Shown here: positions 1-5,714 of the stretch, piece after piece | Layout: every line of letters begins with the position of its first letter | Numbering within the stretch: the stretch's first letter is position 1 | From: Planctomycetaceae bacterium | Lineage (GTDB): Bacteria > Planctomycetota > Planctomycetia > Pirellulales > JAEUIK01 | Length of the DNA: 6,376 bases | Reading direction: 5' to 3' | NCBI GenBank assembly: GCA_016793185.1 | Contig: JAEUIK010000711.1 | Span: 1-6,376, forward strand | Notes under the pieces: model-generated | Databases searched by the model: none | What the model was told of the DNA's origin: nothing | What the model saw: only the letters and a program-made list of their open reading frames with translations | Made by a program: the position numbers and the translations under genes

Positions 1-634
1 CGGGCGGTGTTGCACTCTCTCCGGCCTTCACGATCTTCAGTAACTCGACCAGGCACGCACCCGCCACGGCGGGGAGCGACAAGAGGAACGAGAAGGTCGC
101 CGCGGCGCCGGGGGTCAGCCCTTGCCACAGCCCGGCCGAAATCGTGCAGCCGCTGCGCGACAAGCCCGGCAGCGGGGCCAACGCCTGAAACAGCCCGATG
201 ATCCAGGCCTGTTTGAGGTCGATCTCCTGGTATTCGGTCAGCCCGCGCGGTTGTTGCCCCGCCCAGAGCAGCATCACCCCCGTCACGATGAGCATGACGC
301 CGGTCAAGAGCGGGCTGGTCAGGTAATCCTCGAGAAAGAGCTTCATCAGCAGCCCGGAGACGACGACCGGCAGGGTGCCGACAAGAATCGGCCCGATCAC
401 GCGTTGATCCTGCGTGAGGAGCCGTTTGATTTCCTGCCAGAAGACCACCGCCACGGCCGCCAGGGTGCCGGCGTGCAGCACGATCGTCAGCTCGAGTGGA
501 TCGGTCCAGGGTTTGCCCGTGATCCGCGCAAACAACTCTTGCGCAATGGCGAGGTGGCCGTCGGAGCTGATCGGCAGGAATTCGGAGATCCCTTGGATGA
601 CCCCCAAAAGAATGACTTGCAGATAATCGCTCAT
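1..634 (-). CDS. uppP: Undecaprenyl-diphosphatase UppP (BacA), C-terminus cut off by the window edge
   Basis: This integral membrane enzyme removes a phosphate from undecaprenyl diphosphate, regenerating the lipid carrier used for peptidoglycan and other envelope polymers. Its loss lowers, and its overproduction raises, bacitracin tolerance. Reading from the ATG at 634-632, 211 codons are visible. The first signature lies at residues 14-27 (QGISEFLPISSDGH), with Q14 and E18 forming the family's (E/Q)xxxE motif and H27 the conserved histidine. The second is PGLSRSG at 156-162, with catalytic Arg160, preceded by Gln150. Hydrophobic stretches lie near residues 50-66, 82-100, 109-125, 142-156 and 178-200. 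Family members are usually about 260-290 residues, so roughly 50-80 residues, including the last helices, lie beyond base 1. The Shine-Dalgarno sequence is weak. The gene follows the sigma-factor operon on the same strand after a 192-base gap with several hairpins, so it may have its own promoter. The family call is secure. Confidence 0.96.
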   Translation of the reverse strand, partial: MSDYLQVILLGVIQGISEFLPISSDGHLAIAQELFARITGKPWTDPLELTIVLHAGTLAAVAVVFWQEIKRLLTQDQRVIGPILVGTLPVVVSGLLMKLFLEDYLTSPLLTGVMLIVTGVMLLWAGQQPRGLTEYQEIDLKQAWIIGLFQALAPLPGLSRSGCTISAGLWQGLTPGAAATFSFLLSLPAVAGACLVELLKIVKAGESATPP

Positions 635-674
635 CTGGACTCAACGCGAATAACGAGGTCGGGCATCACAAGAC

Positions 675-690
675 CGCGACCAGGTTCGCG
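675..690. repeat. Small inverted repeat next to the uppP leader hairpin
   Basis: CGCGA (675-679) and TCGCG (686-690) are perfectly complementary around a six-base loop. The element lies one base from the larger inverted repeat at 692-723, so minus-strand RNA would carry two hairpins in tandem. Five-base GC stems are common by chance in DNA of this composition; only the tandem arrangement makes it notable. Confidence 0.3.
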
Positions 691-691
691 A

Positions 692-723
692 TCCATCCGG
701 TTGCGACAACGCGACCGGATGGA
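692..723. repeat. Strong inverted repeat in the uppP leader region
   Basis: The arms TCCATCCGGT (692-701) and ACCGGATGGA (714-723) are perfectly complementary over 10 bp. Inside them, GCG (703-705) pairs with CGC (710-712) around a four-base loop, ACAA. The one intervening position, T702 and G713, is a wobble pair in plus-strand RNA and an A/C mismatch in minus-strand RNA. No T-run follows on either strand, so it is not a classical intrinsic terminator. It could be a structured uppP leader, a protein-binding operator, or a 3' end stabiliser for the upstream operon. Confidence 0.6.
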
Positions 724-725
724 AG

Positions 726-731
726 AGTATA
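726..731 (-). promoter_or_regulatory. Possible -10 box (TATACT) for uppP
   Basis: On the minus strand the hexamer TATACT matches five of six bases of the housekeeping -10 consensus. It is the only AT-rich hexamer of this quality in the gap between the coiled-coil gene and uppP. No convincing -35 box is present 16-18 bases upstream, where the sequence is the GC-rich hairpin at 746-760. If it is used, transcription would begin near 719, giving a uppP leader of about 85 bases that opens in a strong hairpin. The call rests only on the hexamer and its position. Confidence 0.25.
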
Positions 732-745
732 GCTCGCCGAGGGAG

Positions 746-760
746 CGCCCCGGAGGGGCG
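746..760 (-). terminator. Possible terminator hairpin after the sigma-factor operon
   Basis: CGCCCC (746-751) and GGGGCG (755-760) form a perfect 6-bp GC stem with a three-base loop, 67 bases past the stop codon of the coiled-coil gene on the minus strand. It is placed where the three-gene operon should end. On the minus strand it is followed by CTCCCTC rather than a T-run, so an efficient intrinsic terminator is doubtful. It may instead protect the transcript end or work with Rho. Confidence 0.35.
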
Positions 761-826
761 TTTGCCCGGCATTTTCGGTGCGAGCCGCCAGCGCCGCGCG
801 ACCGTCGGGCAGTTGGCGCCGATGGA

Positions 827-2014
827 TTACGGCTGGGGCGATCCGAGCGGAATAACCCGCACGTCGATCATCTGCTGCAACGAACTTCGCAGCCGCGTCT
901 CATCCAGCGCCTTCAACAGCATCCGATAACGAGCCTCTTCGGCATCGATCTTGATTTGCGCCAGATCGAGCTGCGGATTGCGACGCAGCTTATCGGCTTG
1001 CTTGGCCAGGGCCTCGCGCCTGGTCGCCACCTCTTTCAGCTCGATCGTGGCCGCGTCCAGCTGATGCTGGAGGCCGAGCAGGCGTTCTCCCCCCGCCGCG
1101 GACTGGAGCGACTTCTGATGTCGAGTCAACTCTGCTTCCGCCGCGGCGACGTCCGTCTCGACTTCGAGCACGGCCGCGCGCGTGCCCGTCCGATCCCGCT
1201 CGGCCTGCTGAGCCACGCGCAGCTTCTCTTTGAGGATTTGCAGGACGCGCGCGAGCTGTTCGCCGACCGGATCTCGGACCGAAGCCTCTTGCGCCGCTTT
1301 GCCGACTTCCGCGATTCGCCGCTCGAGTGCCTCGACCCGAGCCGTCAAGGCCGTCTCAGTCACGTTGGCGGTGATCATCTGCGAGGCAATCTCGGCCTGC
1401 ACGCGCTCCTGCACGGCCGCCGGCCAGCTTCCCGAGTCACGCTCGAGTAGTTGATAGTGCCGGTGCATCTCGGCCAGCTCCAGCGCGGATTGCTTCGCCC
1501 TCGCTTCCAACTCGGCCTGTCGCAAGCGATTGCGGTCGCCGCCCTGATTCATTTCGTTCAGTTCGCCGAATAAGGGGGCGACGACCGAATCGAGTAGCTT
1601 TTGCGCGGGAACTTTCGGATCGTACGAGCGGGCCGTGATCAGCAATTCGCAGATTCCCACGGGGAGGCGATCTTGACTCAGCATCGGCCCCTGATCGGTC
1701 ACATCGAACGACGGAGCCAAGGCAGAGTCGCCCACGGGGATCCCTACCTTCATCATCACTGCGAGTCTGAGGTTGGGATGATGAAGCAACGCATCGATCA
1801 GAAACGGGCTTGCCAGACCCGTCTCCGGCGGCGCCGACACGCGCAGCACCCCGACAGCCATGCTCGAGATCCCTGGGGCCGGGCGATCCGACTTGGCCGG
1901 TGTCTCCTGGTTCTTCTCCGGCGCCTCCTGGGCGATCGCCCTGAACTCCGCACGACCGGCGGTCAGCACGGCTGCCGCAATCACGACCGTCAGGCAGTAC
2001 TTCGTATGTGTCAT
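827..2014 (-). CDS. Exported coiled-coil protein of unknown function, third gene of the ECF sigma operon
   Basis: I do not recognise this 395-residue protein as a named family. The N-terminus is a signal peptide: Lys5, a hydrophobic core at about 8-19, and a likely cleavage site after AIA at residue 28. A Pro/Glu-rich linker (30-48) precedes a compact region with predicted strands (about 50-150). Residues 158-380 are almost entirely Glu/Gln/Ala/Arg/Leu-rich helix, which I read as one or more long coiled coils broken near 192-198 and 305-310. A short hydrophobic tail, VRVIPLG (385-391), follows. A strand-rich domain leading into a long coiled coil, with LLITARSYDP (124-133) at the junction, loosely recalls the periplasmic part of Wzz/GumC polysaccharide co-polymerases, but there are no flanking membrane helices. 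The start is well supported: GGGAG (2023-2027) lies eight bases before the ATG, and the upstream gene ends 15 bases away, so the two are cotranscribed. It is a real gene with unproven function. Confidence 0.85.
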   Translation of the reverse strand: MTHTKYCLTVVIAAAVLTAGRAEFRAIAQEAPEKNQETPAKSDRPAPGISSMAVGVLRVSAPPETGLASPFLIDALLHHPNLRLAVMMKVGIPVGDSALAPSFDVTDQGPMLSQDRLPVGICELLITARSYDPKVPAQKLLDSVVAPLFGELNEMNQGGDRNRLRQAELEARAKQSALELAEMHRHYQLLERDSGSWPAAVQERVQAEIASQMITANVTETALTARVEALERRIAEVGKAAQEASVRDPVGEQLARVLQILKEKLRVAQQAERDRTGTRAAVLEVETDVAAAEAELTRHQKSLQSAAGGERLLGLQHQLDAATIELKEVATRREALAKQADKLRRNPQLDLAQIKIDAEEARYRMLLKALDETRLRSSLQQMIDVRVIPLGSPQP

Positions 2015-2022
2015 GACGATTG

Positions 2023-2027
2023 CTCCC
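2023..2027 (-). promoter_or_regulatory. Ribosome binding site of the coiled-coil gene
   Basis: On the minus strand GGGAG sits eight bases before the ATG at 2014-2012. It lies directly after the TAA of the preceding gene (2032-2030). This is one of the two clearest Shine-Dalgarno sequences in the window. It fixes the start and shows that the short gap between the genes is used for reinitiation rather than for a promoter. Confidence 0.6.
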
Positions 2028-2029
2028 AG

Positions 2030-2602
2030 TTAATTGCGAAATTCGGCCAAACGCCCGCGGGCAACTTCAGCCGCGGGCGTGTGCGGAAACCACTCGACGA
2101 GGTTCTGATACGTGGCCAGCGCCTCGTTGTCGGACAACATCGCCAAGCGCTGCTCGTCGGCGCGAACCAGCATCCGCTGGGCGACGACTTCGCACTCGAC
2201 TTGCACTGCGTCGTCCCAGGTGACAGAAGTCGCCACTGGCTGATGCGGCGTCTCATCCACGTCGTGCGTCAGCAGCCAGGCCACCTGCCGGGCGATCCGC
2301 AGATCGGACTCGAGATCCGCGTTGCGGGCGATGCGCTCCATGGAGTCCTGCTCTCGCGCCACGGGCACTGGCAACTCGGTCGTGGCTCGCCCGGCAAACT
2401 GCCACAGGACTCCCCCCACGAGCAGCGAGGCCGCTGCCACGATCGCCATCCGCTGCCGGCGCCGGCGGCGCGTGCGCTGCAATCGGTAGACCCTGTCGAG
2501 CAAGCCGGAGCTGGCGCTGCCGGCATCAGTCCGCTCGGCGTCGATCCACTCGGCATCGGCCCGTCGCAGCAAGTCAGCGAGTCCGTCGTCGCGTTTCACC
2601 AT
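2030..2602 (-). CDS. Single-pass membrane protein, putative anti-sigma factor paired with the ECF sigma gene
   Basis: This 190-residue protein starts at ATG 2602-2600, inside the last codons of the sigma gene (the shared bases read ATGGTGA), so translation is coupled. Residues 1-43 are charged and cytoplasmic, with a helical segment DLLRRADAEW at 10-19. An Arg cluster (RTRRRRRQR, 43-51) abuts one membrane helix at about 52-70, which by the positive-inside rule puts the C-terminal 120 residues outside the cytoplasm. Residues 160-188 (with YQNLVEWFPHTPAAEVAR at 165-182) resemble one tetratricopeptide-like hairpin of the kind seen in YbgF. Position, topology and coupling suggest an anti-sigma factor. 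However, no HxxxCxxC zinc-binding motif is present and I cannot assign a known anti-sigma family. The reading frame stays open upstream to about 3772, but that extension runs across the sigma gene and is a GC artefact. The gene is well supported; the function is inferred from context. Confidence 0.82.
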   Translation of the reverse strand: MVKRDDGLADLLRRADAEWIDAERTDAGSASSGLLDRVYRLQRTRRRRRQRMAIVAAASLLVGGVLWQFAGRATTELPVPVAREQDSMERIARNADLESDLRIARQVAWLLTHDVDETPHQPVATSVTWDDAVQVECEVVAQRMLVRADEQRLAMLSDNEALATYQNLVEWFPHTPAAEVARGRLAEFRN

Positions 2603-3201
2603 TCGCCTCGAAAAAGTTCCGCGAGCTGAGGTTCCAGCAGTTTCCTGGCCCGCGTAATCCTGACTTCGATCGTGTTGCGCCGCTCGCTCAGGAGCGCCGC
2701 GATCTCGTCGATCGCCAACTCCTCGAGATAGCGCAGCACCAGCACCTCTCGATACTTGACCGGCAGCCGGGCCACGGCCTCGCGCACGCAGGCGGCCATC
2801 TTGTCGCGGTACAGTCGCTGCTCGGGCCCCGGCTCGAAGCCCGCTTGTGTGGGGGCTCGACCCGCGGCGGCGGCGAATTTGTCGAACAGCCACCGTCGCC
2901 TTTGCACGCTCCGGCAGCGGTTGACGGTCATCGCCGCCAGCCAGGTCCAGAGCGAGCTCTCGCCGCGGAAGCGCCGTTGGTTGTGCCACGCCGCCAGAAA
3001 CACTTCCTGGGCCACGTCGTCGGCTCCTTCGCGCCAACCGAGCAGTCGCGCCGCCAGCGCCGTCACCCGGGGACCGAACTGCTCGACCACCGCCGCAAAC
3101 GCCCCGCGATCCCCCTGGGCAAAGCGCAGCGAGAGATCGCGGTCTTCGTCTTCCGCCGAGACATGGTTCACGTGCGTCCGTGTTGCGCTGCCGAGGTTCA
3201 T
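2596..3201 (-). CDS. ECF-type RNA polymerase sigma factor (sigma-70 family)
   Basis: This protein directs RNA polymerase to a small set of promoters, usually in response to an extracytoplasmic signal. It has 201 residues and the two-domain ECF layout. Region 2 covers about 24-105: DDVAQEVFLAAW (61-72) is the conserved core-binding helix of region 2.2, and FRGESSLWTWLAAMTVNRC (78-96) is the typical -10 recognition segment. A linker of about 40 residues follows. Region 4 covers about 140-190: LPVKYREVLVLRYLEELAID at 146-165, then the helix-turn-helix EIAALLSERRNTIEVRITRARKLL. There is no region 1.1 or region 3, and no C-terminal extension. The gene heads an operon with the putative anti-sigma gene, which overlaps it by seven bases. 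The ATG at 3201 is taken as the start. A GTG at 3171-3169 (codon 11) is a real alternative, because the best promoter candidate leaves almost no leader before 3201. Family assignment is secure; the ECF subgroup and its signal are unknown. Confidence 0.95.
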   Translation of the reverse strand: MNLGSATRTHVNHVSAEDEDRDLSLRFAQGDRGAFAAVVEQFGPRVTALAARLLGWREGADDVAQEVFLAAWHNQRRFRGESSLWTWLAAMTVNRCRSVQRRRWLFDKFAAAAGRAPTQAGFEPGPEQRLYRDKMAACVREAVARLPVKYREVLVLRYLEELAIDEIAALLSERRNTIEVRITRARKLLEPQLAELFRGEW

Positions 3202-3213
3202 CGACCGCTAGTG

Positions 3214-3241
3214 TAGACGCACAGCCTGGTCGAGACTTACA
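3214..3241 (-). promoter_or_regulatory. Candidate ECF-type autoregulatory promoter of the sigma operon
   Basis: On the minus strand TGTAAG (3241-3236) and CGTCTA (3219-3214) are separated by exactly 16 bases. This resembles the TGAAAC / CGTC pattern, with 16-17 base spacing, known for several ECF sigma factors such as Bacillus SigM and SigX. ECF genes commonly transcribe themselves. Transcription would start near 3207, only a few bases before the ATG at 3201, so the message would be nearly leaderless or translation would start at the GTG at 3171. The call rests on a pattern match to one site. Confidence 0.4.
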
Positions 3242-3261
3242 GCCGGGAGAGCCGTTTTGGA

Positions 3262-3302
3262 GAAAAGAGGATCGGTTGCGGCTCGGTGCGTGGACGCAAC
3301 CG
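3262..3302 (-). terminator. Candidate intrinsic terminator after the DUF4013-like gene
   Basis: On the minus strand, 13 bases past the stop codon of the membrane-protein gene, CGGTTGCG (3302-3295) can pair perfectly with CGCAACCG (3280-3273) across a 14-base loop. The stem is followed by ATCCTCTTTTC, a pyrimidine-rich stretch with four consecutive T residues. Position, orientation and tail fit a Rho-independent terminator separating this gene from the sigma operon. The long loop and imperfect T-run lower confidence. Confidence 0.5.
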
Positions 3303-3315
3303 CTGGTGAACCGAC

Positions 3316-4116
3316 TTACCGCGGGTAAGCGGGCATGGCCGGCGGCAGCGGCTTCAATGGAATCTCTCTGCCACCCCGCGCCAGGTAGAGCCGGTACAGC
3401 TGGAAGTGGAGATGCGCCTGCGCGAGCATGATCCAGGCCATGGCCAGGTAGATGCCGATGCAAAACAACAACAGTCCCCCCAGCGCGAGAACCCACCCGG
3501 TGAGGACAAGGAAAAGTCCCGACAGCAGTAATTCGACCCAGATCCGGGCGACGTAATCGCGAACCCAGGCGAAATCGAAGCTGGCGGCAAAGTCCTGCGC
3601 CAGCCCAGCCCGCAATTGAAATGCCGAGATAACCAACTGCAGCAGGACCATCATCATGATCACGCCGACCGCGGTGCTGACCAGGGCGACGATGCCCGCC
3701 AGCGCGGCCGCGTCGTTGCCAGCCCCCCCCAAGAGGCTCAACAGCAACATCATGCCGATCATCAGGACCCACGCCACGGGGGCCACGACCACGCCCACGA
3801 TCAGCGAAATCAAAAAGGGCCAGACACCGCGGGTCAGGTACTGAGTGAACTTACCCCAATCAAAGTCGGGATAGACGCGGCGGGGATCGCGAATCAGCGC
3901 TTCGACGATCTCGAACTGGTAGCCCATCACGATGATCTGCCCGATGATCGGAATCAGCGCGGCCAGCAGCGTGAAGAAGAGGTTCGGCACCCAGGCCTCG
4001 CTCTGAAAGACGAAGCCATAGGCCCCCGCATAGTCCATCGCGGGTGCTTGCGCCGCCGCATAGGTCGGCAGCGGCGGATTGTTCGGCGCACTGTAAGGAT
4101 TTTCGCCTTGCGACAT
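3316..4116 (-). CDS. Multi-pass membrane protein, DUF4013-like
   Basis: This is a 266-residue integral membrane protein of unknown function. A Pro/Ala-rich cytoplasmic head (1-42) begins MSQGENPYSAP; an NPY-containing start is common in planctomycete membrane proteins. Hydrophobic segments lie at about 46-68, 99-130, 138-165, 195-215 and 216-236, giving five or six helices. Between the first two is a soluble loop, RDPRRVYPDFDWGKFTQYL (77-94), which resembles the loop typical of DUF4013 proteins (a Pro-Asp-Trp type segment followed by a Gly-rich helix). The C-terminus is basic and proline-rich. The start at 4116 is chosen because AGGGG lies six bases upstream. The frame is open to about 4665, but that stretch is antisense to the aldehyde dehydrogenase. 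The gene stands alone: 128 bases separate it from the upstream aldehyde dehydrogenase, and a candidate terminator follows. The membrane nature is certain; the family name is from memory and less sure. Confidence 0.88.
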   Translation of the reverse strand: MSQGENPYSAPNNPPLPTYAAAQAPAMDYAGAYGFVFQSEAWVPNLFFTLLAALIPIIGQIIVMGYQFEIVEALIRDPRRVYPDFDWGKFTQYLTRGVWPFLISLIVGVVVAPVAWVLMIGMMLLLSLLGGAGNDAAALAGIVALVSTAVGVIMMMVLLQLVISAFQLRAGLAQDFAASFDFAWVRDYVARIWVELLLSGLFLVLTGWVLALGGLLLFCIGIYLAMAWIMLAQAHLHFQLYRLYLARGGREIPLKPLPPAMPAYPR

Positions 4117-4121
4117 GGCAG

Positions 4122-4126
4122 GCCCC
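4122..4126 (-). promoter_or_regulatory. Ribosome binding site of the DUF4013-like gene, inside a small hairpin
   Basis: On the minus strand a GGGG run, with the preceding A part of AGGGG, lies about six bases before the ATG at 4116 and decides the start over longer in-frame options. The surrounding 12 bases (4118-4129) form a short inverted repeat, GCAGG and CCTGC, so the site could fold on itself. Confidence 0.5.
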
Positions 4127-4163
4127 TGCGAACCTAGGCAAACCGGTGTTGCGAACGCAGGAA

Positions 4164-4169
4164 AGCATA
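4164..4169 (-). promoter_or_regulatory. Possible -10 box (TATGCT) for the DUF4013-like gene
   Basis: TATGCT on the minus strand matches four of six consensus bases, including the important first, second and last positions. It would place the start of transcription near 4157, about 40 bases before the ATG. The hexamer 17 bases upstream (TTCGCG) is a poor -35 box. This is weak support, offered because the gene appears to be transcribed alone. Confidence 0.25.
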
Positions 4170-4207
4170 CCTTGCGCACGCGAATGCGCGAACCTGAATC
4201 CGTCATC

Positions 4208-4217
4208 CCCGCGCGGG
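4208..4217. repeat. Perfect 10-base palindrome after the aldehyde dehydrogenase gene
   Basis: CCCGCGCGGG lies 28 bases past the aldehyde dehydrogenase stop codon. It sits in a stretch (about 4196-4225) whose order, GAATCCGTCAT then a C-run, GCGC and a G-run, resembles a degraded extragenic palindromic (REP-like) element. It could act as a transcript-end hairpin. No T-run follows on the minus strand. Confidence 0.35.
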
Positions 4218-4244
4218 CCGGCGTACGTTCCGCGCGTCCGACCG

Positions 4245-5660
4245 TCACACGCCGTGGATCACGACGGTCTTCAACTCGGTCATTTCCTGCACGGCGTACT
4301 TGGGGCCTTCTTTCCCCAGGCCGCTCTGCTTCAGCCCTCCATAGGGCATCAGATCGGCGCGCCACTGCGGCCCCCAGTTGATGTGGATGTTGCCGCTCTC
4401 CACGCGCCGGGCGAACCGGATGGCCGCATCGAGGCTCTCGGTGAACACTGCCGCGCTCAAGCCGTAGCGCGTGCTGTTGGCCAGGTGGATCGCCTCGTCG
4501 ATGCTCTTGGCGGCGGTCACGGCGACCGCCGGGCCGAACAGCTCTTCGCAACTGATCTTCATCGCGGGAGCGACGTCGGCCACCACGGCCGGGCTGACCA
4601 GCGCTCCGCGCCGTTCTCCCCCCACCACCAAGCGCGCACCGCCGCGGACCGCTTCGCCAATCCAATCTTCGACCCGTTCGGCGTCTCCCGCACGAATCAT
4701 CGGTCCCACCTGGGTCGCTGCGTCGAGTTGATTGCCTGTTCGTAGCGCACCTACGTCAGTCTCCAGTCTCTGGAGCAAGGGGGCATAGGCTCCCCCGATG
4801 GCGATCACGCGCTGCGTCGAGATGCAAACCTGCCCCGCATTCGCAAAGCCCGTCGCCACCGTCGCCCGCGCGACCTTGTCGAGATCCGCGTCTTCGAGCA
4901 CGACCAGCGGGCTGTTCGAGCCAAGTTCGAGCGTGACCCGTTTGACGCCGGCGATTCGGGTGATGTGCTCGCCGATCTCCTGGCTCCCCGTGAAGCTGAT
5001 CTTGCGGACGCGCGGATCGCTGCAGAGCGCGTCCCCCAACTCCTTGCCCGAGCCCGTGAGGCAGGCGATCGCCAAGGGGGGGAGGCCCGCTTCGAGCAGA
5101 ATCTCGACCAGGGCCAGCGCCGACAGCGGTGTATCGCTGGCGGGCTTGATGACCACCGCGTTGCCCGCCGCCAGGGCCGGCCCGACCTTGTGGGCGACGA
5201 GGTTCAAGGGGAAATTGAACGGAGTGATCGCCGCGACGACACCGCAGGGGACGCGCAGCGTGAAGCCGAGCTTGCCCGCCCCGCCGGGCGCCCCGTCCAG
5301 CGGCAGAACTTCGCCTCCCAGGCGTTTGGCCTCCTCGGCCGAGAGCTCGATCGTTTCAGTCGCGCGTTCTACCTCGAGGCGTCCCTCGGCCAGGATCTTC
5401 CCTTCCTCGAGGCTGATCGTGCGCGCGAGCTCCTCGGCCCGCTCGCGCATCAGCGCCGCCGCCTTGCGGAGGATCTGAAAGCGTTCGAAGCCGGGCATGT
5501 CGCGCATGATCGCGGCCCCGGCCACGGCGCCGGCCAGCGCGCGATCCACGTCGCTCGGCGAGGCCTTGGGCACCGTGTCGATCACGGTCTGGTCGAAAGG
5601 GTTGCGGACTTCGATCACCTGGTCGCGATCGAGCCACTGGCCAGCGGCAAACATTTTCAT
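4245..5660 (-). CDS. NAD(P)-dependent aldehyde dehydrogenase family protein
   Basis: This soluble enzyme oxidises an aldehyde to a carboxylate, or to an acylated intermediate, with NAD(P). At 471 residues it is full length. All catalytic landmarks are present: PFNFP with oxyanion Asn149; cofactor-binding Lys172 in IKPASDTP (171-178); the FTGS loop at 223-226; general base Glu245 in LELGSNSP; nucleophile Cys279 in GQVCIS; Glu373 in EELFGP; and MPYGGLKQSGLGKEGP (438-453) near the C-terminus. Its overall look, especially the last motif, is closest to the lactaldehyde, phosphonoacetaldehyde and GapN-like branch, but the substrate cannot be read from sequence. LELGSNS replaces the commoner LELGGK. 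The start is ATG at 5660, giving the usual N-terminus MKMFAAGQWLD. A TTG at 5744 would add 28 low-complexity residues and overlap the promoter candidate, so it is rejected. The gene is divergent from a YhhN-family gene with 248 bases between them. Confidence 0.95.
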   Translation of the reverse strand: MKMFAAGQWLDRDQVIEVRNPFDQTVIDTVPKASPSDVDRALAGAVAGAAIMRDMPGFERFQILRKAAALMRERAEELARTISLEEGKILAEGRLEVERATETIELSAEEAKRLGGEVLPLDGAPGGAGKLGFTLRVPCGVVAAITPFNFPLNLVAHKVGPALAAGNAVVIKPASDTPLSALALVEILLEAGLPPLAIACLTGSGKELGDALCSDPRVRKISFTGSQEIGEHITRIAGVKRVTLELGSNSPLVVLEDADLDKVARATVATGFANAGQVCISTQRVIAIGGAYAPLLQRLETDVGALRTGNQLDAATQVGPMIRAGDAERVEDWIGEAVRGGARLVVGGERRGALVSPAVVADVAPAMKISCEELFGPAVAVTAAKSIDEAIHLANSTRYGLSAAVFTESLDAAIRFARRVESGNIHINWGPQWRADLMPYGGLKQSGLGKEGPKYAVQEMTELKTVVIHGV

Positions 5661-5714
5661 CGTTGCATTCTGTGCGGGGTGAGGTGTGCGGAACGCGCCT
5701 GGACCGCTGGCGTA

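Noticed and set aside
122..1450. A 442-codon plus-strand open frame
   Set aside because: It runs antisense through uppP and the coiled-coil gene, is rich in Arg, Gln, His and Asp with no recognisable motif, and is the usual shadow frame of GC-rich coding DNA.
1601..2629. A 342-codon plus-strand open frame
   Set aside because: It spans the junction of two well-supported minus-strand genes, including their stop and ribosome binding site, and shows only shadow composition.
2603..3772. Upstream extension of the putative anti-sigma frame to 580 codons
   Set aside because: The extension overlaps the whole sigma gene and part of the DUF4013-like gene in another frame, and has Arg/Gly/Pro-rich shadow composition. 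The ATG at 2602 coupled to the sigma stop is the sensible start.
4117..4665. N-terminal extension of the DUF4013-like protein to 449 codons
   Set aside because: It overlaps the aldehyde dehydrogenase in another frame and has shadow composition. The ATG at 4116 has a good ribosome binding site.
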